A stretch of DNA of 64,000 nt from positions 27,438 to 91,437 of the forward strand of contig NZ_AYKT01000003.1 in assembly GCF_000496575.1 (NCBI RefSeq). The letters are read 5' to 3'. The notes under the pieces were generated by a model. The model saw only the letters and a list, made by a program, of their open reading frames with translations, searched no databases and was not told the DNA's origin. This document shows positions 58,220 through 64,000 of this stretch, piece after piece (within the stretch, counting starts at the first letter, position 1; every line of letters starts with the position of its first letter). The translations under genes were made by a program, and so were the position numbers. This DNA comes from Geobacillus thermodenitrificans subsp. thermodenitrificans DSM 465 (GTDB lineage Bacteria > Bacillota > Bacilli > Bacillales > Anoxybacillaceae).

Positions 58220-58275
58220 ATACCAACCGGTTGGTATGTTACCTTCATTATATTCGAATGTTCTGAAAAGTACAA
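58220..58275 (-). promoter_or_regulatory. Operon promoter with a perfect 18-bp TetR-type operator
   Basis: On the minus strand TTGTAC (58270-58275) and TATAAT (58247-58252) are 17 bases apart, a good sigma-A promoter. Immediately downstream, ATACCAACCGGTTGGTAT at 58220-58237 is a perfect palindrome that would cover the first transcribed bases, so a bound protein would block initiation. The TetR protein encoded in the operon is the natural candidate. Confidence 0.85.
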
Positions 58276-58560
58276 TACTTTTTTATGCTTTTGTCCAACA
58301 GGAAAACGTTGAGTACGTTCTCCTGTTGGTGCCAGTGCTGCGAATCAAGGATGTTCAGCCGTTTGAACGATATGGCCCAACACCGCGTTCCATACTGATT
58401 TACTGGCAAGGTAACCGACCGCCTTTTCCATATCAGCGACGATACAAGCGTCTTTGGGGACGTTGGCTGGCAGTATTCCATCGCCCCAAGACCGATTGTA
58501 GCTTCTCCATGATCGTCCTTTCCTTTTCCAATCATTTCTGTTTTCAGCTCTACTCCTTAT

Positions 58561-59304
58561 TTATTTTTGCTCGAGTCGCTCTCGTACAGCGGCAACCGTT
58601 TCACCGATTCCACCATAAATGATAAGATCAAACATTCCGTCCATCCTTGTCGCCGTTTTGTTAATTAACACTTTCCGTGTTGCCGGAGATTCAGCAGCAA
58701 CGTAAAACGGAATTTGATTCACAGGCGCCACCTCTAAACTCGTCCCCATAGCCAACAACAAGTCGCTCTCCGCCGCCCTAGCAAACGCTTCTTCGATATG
58801 GGGAACGAGTCCGCCAAACAAAACAACATCCGGTTTCAAAATCGTCCCACACTCACCGCAGCACGGCACATCGGTGCGGTTGACAAACGCCAAGTCATAC
58901 GTTTTGCCGCACGATGGGCACGTCGCTGTCTGCAACGTACCGTGCAGCTCAATGACGTTCGTGTTTCCTGCTTTTGTGTGCAGCCCATCGATATTTTGCG
59001 TCAAAATCACCACTGTTTTCCCAATATCCTCCAGCCAACGAAGAAACCGATGCCCGGCGTTCGGTGCAAAGTCTCCCATCAGTTTCAATGAAAACATCCG
59101 CTTGAACCGCCGCCAAAAATCAACCGGATTTTTTTGATAATAATGCTCAGACAAATAATATTCCACACGTTCCTCTTGAGCGTAAATGCCGTTTTCGCTA
59201 CGGAAATCAGGGATGCCGGACTCCGTGCTCATCCCCGCTCCAGTCAAGACGGCGATCGTGTTAGCCTCTCGAATCCACTGTCCAAACTGTTCGATGGGAT
59301 TCAT
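58561..59304 (-). CDS. cobB: NAD-dependent protein deacetylase (sirtuin)
   Basis: A 247-residue Sir2-family deacylase. NAD-binding motifs: VLTGAGMSTESGIPDFRS, TQNIDGLHTKAG and AMGTSLEVAPVNQIP. The catalytic His is in IELHGTLQTATC, and the zinc is held by CPSC and CCGEC. The start at 59304 is chosen for GGAAGGGAGAG. In Bacillus relatives CobB/SrtN removes acetyl or acyl groups from metabolic enzymes such as acetyl-CoA synthetase. It lies next to the acyl-CoA operon but is separated from it by about 285 bases. Confidence 0.93.
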   Translation of the reverse strand: MNPIEQFGQWIREANTIAVLTGAGMSTESGIPDFRSENGIYAQEERVEYYLSEHYYQKNPVDFWRRFKRMFSLKLMGDFAPNAGHRFLRWLEDIGKTVVILTQNIDGLHTKAGNTNVIELHGTLQTATCPSCGKTYDLAFVNRTDVPCCGECGTILKPDVVLFGGLVPHIEEAFARAAESDLLLAMGTSLEVAPVNQIPFYVAAESPATRKVLINKTATRMDGMFDLIIYGGIGETVAAVRERLEQK

Positions 59305-59324
59305 GTTGTTTCTCTCCCTTCCTA

Positions 59325-59885
59325 TCAATCGCTTGGTTTTTCTAATGTCGCCTTTGGTTCTTTTCGAGGCCATAATGTATAGCTGAAACTCCATACAAAA
59401 TCAATCACCAACACCAACGTCCAACGGCCCGCCATCACGAGCAGCTGTTGTGCTTTTGACACATCATCAGCAAACCAAACCATCCCCCACAAAATCGCTT
59501 GACCGATCGCCCAAGCCCCTAAATGGCGATACCATCCTTCTCGTTCTTGCTTTGCATGCTCCTTTCCAAAGAGCGGGGCTTTTTTCGGCTTAGGCATTTT
59601 CAAAAAAAGGTGAGCAAACTGATTGTCCGCCCATTGAATCATACGACGTCCATACACAACGGACACACTGATATAAACAGCTGCCAACGCATGGGATAAC
59701 TTCGCTGTCTGGCCGTGTGCTAAGTCTACGACCGACACTACGAGTAAAATAAGATCTGCCAAAATGGTGCATGAAAAAAGACATACACTGATCATTTTCC
59801 ATTTTAACACATAACGCGTAAACAATCCGGATACGACGAATACCCAAAACAGCACTTCACACGCGACAATCAACCACCCAATCAT
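59325..59885 (-). CDS. Membrane protein, unknown function
   Basis: A 186-residue protein with about five helices (LIVACEVLFWVFVVSGLF, VCLFSCTILADLILLVVSVV, ALAAVYISVSVVYGR, AWAIGQAILWGMVWFA, WTLVLVIDFVWSFSYTLW) and a charged loop (MPKPKKAPLFGKEHAKQEREG). It resembles integral membrane proteins of the YmcC kind in Bacillus; this is from memory. It is divergent from a TetR gene with palindromic sites in between, so it may be its target. Confidence 0.7.
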   Translation of the reverse strand: MIGWLIVACEVLFWVFVVSGLFTRYVLKWKMISVCLFSCTILADLILLVVSVVDLAHGQTAKLSHALAAVYISVSVVYGRRMIQWADNQFAHLFLKMPKPKKAPLFGKEHAKQEREGWYRHLGAWAIGQAILWGMVWFADDVSKAQQLLVMAGRWTLVLVIDFVWSFSYTLWPRKEPKATLEKPSD

Positions 59886-59903
59886 ATCAGCCGCCCCTTT
59901 TTA

Positions 59904-59963
59904 ATACAATTGTATCAAAAAAATAGTAACACAATTGTATCAAAAAAACAACTGTGTTACACT
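59904..59963 (+). promoter_or_regulatory. Promoter and repeated operator for the TetR gene
   Basis: ATACAATTGTAT (59904-59915) is a perfect palindrome and ACACAATTGTAT (59929-59940) is a close copy. The 18-base block beginning ACAATTGTATC occurs at 59906 and again at 59931, 25 bases apart. TTGTAT (59935-59940) and TACACT (59958-59963), 17 bases apart, form a promoter whose start point would fall on or next to the ATG at 59970. Confidence 0.65.
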
Positions 59964-59969
59964 AGATAC

Positions 59970-60560
59970 ATGCCTAAAATCGTGGATCATGAAAAGCAGA
60001 GGGAACGAATCGCAGAAGCGACATGGGCCGTGATCATGCGGGACGGTATCGAAAAAGCAACCGTACGAAATATCGCTAAAGAGGCAGGGATGTCTGCAGG
60101 GGCGCTACGCTATTACTTTTCTTCCCAATCGGAGTTGTTAGCCTTTTCGATGAAGCTTGTCTCCGAACGGGTGCGGAAACGGATTGAAGCCATCCCTCGC
60201 TCCACTCCGCCTCTTGAAGGAATCAAACGTTGTCTCCTTGAAATTTTGCCGTTAACCGATGAAACGAAAAAAGAAATGGAGGTGTGGCTTGTTTTTACAC
60301 AAAGGGCGCTTTGGGATTCCGAACTTCAACCGCTGAGCGAGCAAATCTATAACGAGTTGCAAACGGCAATAAAGAGGTTGCTTGAACTGTTACGTAATCT
60401 CGGGTTGTTAAGACCCGACGTGTCGATTGAGTTGGAAACAGAGCGCCTATACGCTTTGGTTGACGGTTTGGCCATGCACGGCATCATGCAACCTGACAAG
60501 CTATCTCCTTCACAAATGGAAGAAATCATCGAGTATCACTTACGCTCCATCTGCCGCTAA
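59970..60560 (+). CDS. TetR/AcrR-family regulator
   Basis: A 196-residue TetR protein. The helix-turn-helix is in ATVRNIAKEAGMSAGALRYYFSSQSELLAFS. The C-terminal part (MEEIIEYHLRSIC) is of the BetI-like size. The start at 59970 matches family N-termini (MPKIVDHEKQRERI); an earlier ATG at 59910 adds 20 residues from inside the operator. No ribosome binding site precedes 59970, so the message may be leaderless. It probably represses itself and the divergent membrane gene. Confidence 0.87.
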   Translation: MPKIVDHEKQRERIAEATWAVIMRDGIEKATVRNIAKEAGMSAGALRYYFSSQSELLAFSMKLVSERVRKRIEAIPRSTPPLEGIKRCLLEILPLTDETKKEMEVWLVFTQRALWDSELQPLSEQIYNELQTAIKRLLELLRNLGLLRPDVSIELETERLYALVDGLAMHGIMQPDKLSPSQMEEIIEYHLRSICR

Positions 60561-60726
60561 GGCAAATGGAGCGTCCCTACCTTTACTACCTAAAAAACCA
60601 CCAACAATCAACGGCGACAGGCAAAAGACAGATGATTTTGCCACTTCCTCGTTGATGGAGCACCAAATATTTTGGCCTGCCAACTTTCCACACGATCATC
60701 CTTCCTTGTTTTATTGGCGTCTCTCT

Positions 60727-61941
60727 TCATTTTCTCGTCATGCGCAACGCATCGCTGCTGGCCTTGTGGAGCACCGCTTTTTCCTGCCGTAATGAGAGCA
60801 CAAAGCATAGAAAAAGCACAACGCTTGCGAGAATATAAGGAAAACGAATATCTACATCAAACAAAACGCCCGCAACAGCTGGACCAATAATATTTCCAAG
60901 GCTTGTAAACGCGGAGTTCAAGCCGGCGATATAGCCTTGTTGGGTCTCATCGATTTTAGACATCTGCGTGCTGACCGCCGGACGCAAAATATCAATTGCC
61001 AAAAATACTAACACCGTTGCCACTAAAAGCATCGTCCATGTCGAAGCCAACAACGTCAACACGATGAATAAGGCGGATAGTAACAAACAAGCTGAAACGA
61101 CGCGCTGTTCACCAAAGTGGCCTAACAACCAGCCGAATGTCGTCAACTGAACGAGCGGGCCGCCAATCGAGCCAATTGTAATGATCAAAGCGATTTCTTT
61201 CGGTGAGAAGCCAAATCGATGATCGACAAACAAGCTGAAAATCGTTTCAAAATTGGCAAGACCAAACGACAGCGCAAAAATGATCAACAAACTGAAAAAA
61301 TACGGTTGCCGATGAACTTGGGCAAGCTGCACAAAAAACGGCACGTGATCCTTTTGAACCGTGCCCGTGGAAGCAGATGAATGCGATTCCGGGAGAAACA
61401 GCGCCGTAATGACAGCGGCCATCACTCCAACGGCCGCCGCACAATTGAACGGAACGCGGATGCCCCATTCTGCCATGTATCCGCCAATACCTGGGCCAAT
61501 CATAAATCCCATCGTAATCGCTGCGTTAATATACCCAATGCCTGCCGCCCGTTCTTCATTCGTCGTTATGTCCGCAGCATAAGCCATCACTGCTGGCATG
61601 GTGAGGGCGGCGCTTATCCCGCCGATGACCCGCGAAAAAAACATCTCGAAAACATGATCGGCATAGCCAAACTGCCACTCAGAAAAGGCAAACAGCAGCA
61701 TTCCTGAGACGATCAATTTTTTTCGGCCGACCGCATCTGCCATTCTGCCGGCTACCGGTGAAAAAAGAAATTGTGTTAAAGAGAAAACGGCCACAAGCAG
61801 TCCAACCGTTCCTCCTGAGATGCCCAATTGCTCGATAAACGTCGGCATGATCGGGATAATCAAACCGATGCCAATGAAAATCAGCAATAAATTGAACATC
61901 AAAATCAGCATGGCTCCGCGCTTCTTAAACAACAGCTGCAT
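60727..61941 (-). CDS. MFS drug-efflux-type transporter
   Basis: A 404-residue 12-helix major facilitator. Helix 1 has LLLIFIGIGLIIPIMPTFIEQLG, the loop motif is VAGRMADAVGRKKLIVSGML, and the antiporter motif in helix 5 is GIGYINAAITMGFMIGPGIGGYMAEWG (drug:H+ antiporter-1 group, like NorA/TetA of Bacillus). AAAAGGAGGGG precedes the ATG. It lies 35 bases after the nitroreductase gene, same strand, so co-transcription is likely. Substrate unknown. Confidence 0.9.
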   Translation of the reverse strand: MQLLFKKRGAMLILMFNLLLIFIGIGLIIPIMPTFIEQLGISGGTVGLLVAVFSLTQFLFSPVAGRMADAVGRKKLIVSGMLLFAFSEWQFGYADHVFEMFFSRVIGGISAALTMPAVMAYAADITTNEERAAGIGYINAAITMGFMIGPGIGGYMAEWGIRVPFNCAAAVGVMAAVITALFLPESHSSASTGTVQKDHVPFFVQLAQVHRQPYFFSLLIIFALSFGLANFETIFSLFVDHRFGFSPKEIALIITIGSIGGPLVQLTTFGWLLGHFGEQRVVSACLLLSALFIVLTLLASTWTMLLVATVLVFLAIDILRPAVSTQMSKIDETQQGYIAGLNSAFTSLGNIIGPAVAGVLFDVDIRFPYILASVVLFLCFVLSLRQEKAVLHKASSDALRMTRK

Positions 61942-61976
61942 GTTTCCCCTCCTTTTTGCTTCCGCCTGAAGAAAGA

Positions 61977-62726
61977 CTACCGCAAATGAAACCCTTTCCC
62001 TTCCACAAATTCTTTCATGTACATCCGAACTTGGCGGCTTAGCATGTCAGCCATTTGCCCCGTCCATGTATCAGAGCGGCGGCCATTTGTCCGCTGTTCA
62101 TAGTAAGCTGACACCGTTTCATTATATCGCTGCAACTGCTCGATGAACCGGCCGCGGTCTTGATCGTATTCATCCTCATGATACACGTGGTCTAACGGCA
62201 ACCGCGGTTTTTTTCCCGGCTGTTCAGCTGGATAACCGACGGCAAGCCCGAACAGCGGAATGACCCGTTTCGGTATGTTAAGCAGTTCGCATACTTCCGG
62301 CAGGTTGTTGCGAAGCCCCCCGATATAGCAAATGCCAAGCCCCATCGACTCAGCAGCAATCGCCGCATTTTGCGCCGCAAGCGCCGTATCGATGAGCGCC
62401 ACCATAAATTTTTCCGTGCTTTCTAGCGATGGGAGTACGTCTTTTTCTTCCATTTCACCGATCTGTTCGTGGCGGTGAAAATCAGCGCAAAAGACAAAGA
62501 AATGGCCGTTATGCTCGACATAGGATTGATTCCCTGCCAGTTCGGCGAGCTTTCGTTTTTTCTCCGGGTCTTTCACCCCAATGATCGAATATGCTTGGAT
62601 ATAACTTGAAGTCGACGCCGATTGAGCGCATTCAACGATCATACGAATTTGTTCATCAGTCAGCGGCCGGTCTTCAAAACGGCGGATCGAACGGTGCTGT
62701 AAAATGGTTTCGATGACTTTATTCAT
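61977..62726 (-). CDS. NADPH-dependent nitroreductase (NfsA/NfrA group)
   Basis: FMN oxidoreductase of 249 residues. The FMN phosphate site is in LQHRSIRRFEDRPL, with the QSASTSSYIQAYS and ESMGLGICYIGGLRNN segments of the family. The C-terminal extension (LDHVYHEDEYDQDRGRFIEQLQRYNETVSAYY) is typical of the NfsA/NfrA1 group. It reduces nitro compounds or quinones with NADPH. The start at 62726 has GAGGAGG ahead. First gene of an operon with the efflux pump, suggesting joint defence against a toxic compound. Confidence 0.92.
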   Translation of the reverse strand: MNKVIETILQHRSIRRFEDRPLTDEQIRMIVECAQSASTSSYIQAYSIIGVKDPEKKRKLAELAGNQSYVEHNGHFFVFCADFHRHEQIGEMEEKDVLPSLESTEKFMVALIDTALAAQNAAIAAESMGLGICYIGGLRNNLPEVCELLNIPKRVIPLFGLAVGYPAEQPGKKPRLPLDHVYHEDEYDQDRGRFIEQLQRYNETVSAYYEQRTNGRRSDTWTGQMADMLSRQVRMYMKEFVEGKGFHLR

Positions 62727-62890
62727 GTCCTTGTCCTCCTCATCCAAAAATTCGGTTCATTCTTAAGAGTAGTGATGTCAATCAAATAGGCAATGCAACA
62801 AGGTATTTCTCTAATAGATAAACCTTAATGTTTAGAGTTTTCCAAAATCATTGCGGCTAAATCCTTTACTTACAGGGTCACAAAAGAGAA

Positions 62891-62913
62891 AGAGCCGAAA
62901 AGCAACCGGCTCT
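62891..62913 (-). terminator. Terminator of the pirin gene
   Basis: On the minus strand AGAGCCGG and CGGCTCT form a short stem, followed by TTCTCTTTTG. Confidence 0.75.
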
Positions 62914-62926
62914 GTTCTCATATTCA

Positions 62927-63757
62927 CTATTCAAACCGCCCTTCTTGGTAATCACGAATCGCTTCGCGAATTTGCTCGGGCGTATTCATGACAAACGGAC
63001 CGTAAGCAACGACCGGTTCGTTTACCGGCTCGCCAGCGTAAAGAAGGAGCCGCAGTTTTTCGCGAGCGGTCACTTTTAACTCCGTTTCCTCGCCGCGGCT
63101 GTGGCGGCTTAGCAACAACACTTGCCCGGCCTTTCCTTCCGTGTTGCCGGCGCCAAACGTGCCGCTCCCTTCCAAAATATACAAAAAGCCGTTGTAATGG
63201 CCCGGCAAATCTTGCACAACCGTTATTCCTGGCTCAACAGTCATTTCGACCATCGTCACTGGAACGATGTTTTTCGTCGGCGCTTGCACCCCTTTTGATG
63301 AGCCGGAAAAGACGCGGATCACCGCCCCTTCTTCTTTCCGTATAGGCATATCCTCGGCGCGCAAGTTTTGATAGCGTGGCTCAGTCAGTTTATGCGTGCT
63401 CGGTAAGTTGATCCACAGCTGAAGACTATGGACGGTCGAACCGGGTGCAGGATCTTCTTTATGGACGACGCCGCGGCCAGCAGTCATCCATTGTACATCC
63501 CCAGGTCCAAGCATGTCGTGACCGGCTTTGTTGTCGAAATGTTCGAGTTCGCCACGAATCACATACGTGACCGTCTCGATGCCACGGTGCGGATGAACAT
63601 CAAACGCGCCCCGCTGAAAAATGTCCTCCATCAACAACAAAAACGGATCATACTCTTGCCAATTCCCGGGCTCGAGCACTGGGCCGCTCTGGTGAATCGG
63701 GCTGTTGACAGTCATTTGCACCGTTTTGATACGGCGAATGTGGCGTTGAACGGCCAT
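62927..63757 (-). CDS. Pirin family protein
   Basis: A 276-residue bicupin. The N-terminal domain has the metal-binding set in DVHPHRGIETVTYVIRGELEHFDNKAGH (three His and a Glu in the pattern of pirins) and the motif VQWMTAGRGVVHKE. The C-terminal domain (from about 165) follows with HYNGFLYILEGSGTFG. Bacterial pirins such as YhaK or YhhW act as quercetinase-like or regulatory proteins; the role here is not readable. GAGGAGG precedes the ATG. Confidence 0.93.
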   Translation of the reverse strand: MAVQRHIRRIKTVQMTVNSPIHQSGPVLEPGNWQEYDPFLLLMEDIFQRGAFDVHPHRGIETVTYVIRGELEHFDNKAGHDMLGPGDVQWMTAGRGVVHKEDPAPGSTVHSLQLWINLPSTHKLTEPRYQNLRAEDMPIRKEEGAVIRVFSGSSKGVQAPTKNIVPVTMVEMTVEPGITVVQDLPGHYNGFLYILEGSGTFGAGNTEGKAGQVLLLSRHSRGEETELKVTAREKLRLLLYAGEPVNEPVVAYGPFVMNTPEQIREAIRDYQEGRFE

Positions 63758-63917
63758 ATCATCTTCCTCCTCTTTTCCACTCTGGACACAGCCGTGAGAG
63801 GAGACAGCCGATCTCCGGCCAACCGCCTCTCTTCCCCTTCATCGTACTCGATCTAGTTAAAACTAGGCAAATTATCTGCTTCCATTTTTGTGGTCATAGA
63901 GACTAACAAAAACAAAA

Positions 63918-63940
63918 AACCCGCCGATAATCGGCAGGTT
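63918..63940 (-). terminator. Terminator after the tRNA gene
   Basis: On the minus strand AACCTGCCGA and TCGGCGGGTT pair around a three-base loop, followed by TTTTGTTTTTG. Confidence 0.88.
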
Positions 63941-63957
63941 AGTATTTCTATGTAATA

Positions 63958-64000
63958 TGGCGGAGGAAGAGGGATTCGAACCCCCGCGGGCTGTGACACC
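63958..64000 (-). tRNA. tRNA-Ser, 3' part only
   Basis: Reverse-complement of the window end gives a long variable-arm end (GTGTCACAGCCCGCGG), the T-arm GGGGTTCGAATCCCT, and the acceptor end CTTCCTCCGCCA with the CCA encoded. A long variable arm and the CCTCCG acceptor side match Bacillus tRNA-Ser. The anticodon is beyond the window, so the isoacceptor cannot be given. Confidence 0.8.

Noticed and set aside
58276..58560. CCAACAGGA/TCCTGTTGG inverted repeat and an open frame between the beta-oxidation operon and the sirtuin gene.
   Set aside because: The stem (58293-58328) has no T-run and the frame has no family; perhaps old mobile-element debris, not supportable.

Overview
The window looks like chromosome of a thermophilic, spore-forming Bacillota close to Geobacillus/Parageobacillus. 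The evidence is the gene content: a CotB spore-coat protein with three GGPES/GGPEA repeats, KatG, UvsE, a CsoR/CopA/CopZ copper module, a two-subunit haem-copper enzyme with a Sco protein and haem A synthase, and HAAT-type ABC genes. GGAGG-like ribosome binding sites and moderate GC in the housekeeping genes agree. Species is inferred from protein recognition, not from a search. No CRISPR array, prophage or intact insertion sequence is visible. Mobile DNA appears only as decayed scraps.

Layout. 0-2 kb: 5' part of katG behind a Per-box-like promoter, then about 1 kb without a convincing gene. 3-7.8 kb: a cyclic-di-GMP cluster on the minus strand (EAL protein, FapA/DUF342 protein, LytTR response regulator, PAS-PAS-GGDEF protein). 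7.8-9 kb: AT-rich debris including a frameshifted tnpB start. 9-10 kb: uvsE. 10.3-19.6 kb: a spore-surface region (unknown beta-rich and Cys-rich proteins, a 616-aa coiled-coil protein, two CotB-family proteins), interrupted by a predicted di-haem membrane cytochrome with a 54-aa partner, a broken speD and an ArsB-type transporter. 19.9-25.8 kb: DNA polymerase IV, LysE exporter, two PH-domain membrane proteins, amino-acid permease. 26-29.7 kb: decayed ydhK, then copZ, copA and csoR with a CsoR operator. 30.7-33.9 kb: topB, then a tiny His/Tyr/Ser/Lys-rich protein overlapping a Hanks-type kinase gene. 34-36.5 kb: SDR-SDR-crotonase operon. 36.7-42.3 kb: small proteins, YlmA-like ABC ATPase, YhgE/Pip protein, DMT transporter. 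42.6-47.7 kb: haem-copper enzyme subunits II and I, Sco, an unknown membrane protein, divergent ctaA-like gene, queT. 48.6-58.2 kb: one long minus-strand operon carrying a full beta-oxidation set, its TetR regulator and an ABC transporter. 58.5-64 kb: sirtuin, TetR, MFS pump, nitroreductase, pirin and the 3' end of a tRNA-Ser.

How the parts work together. The 48.6-58.2 kb operon has every enzyme of a beta-oxidation spiral (acyl-CoA dehydrogenase, a paired MaoC hydratase, SDR dehydrogenase, thiolase) plus an importer and a regulator. A perfect 18-bp palindrome sits just after its -10 box, and a related palindrome precedes the SDR-crotonase operon at 34-36 kb, suggesting one regulon. The haem-copper subunit I aligns with ba3-type enzymes but has Asn where the active-site Tyr should be, so NO reduction must be considered. 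The cyclic-di-GMP cluster pairs a synthase, a phosphodiesterase-like protein, a response regulator and a FapA protein.
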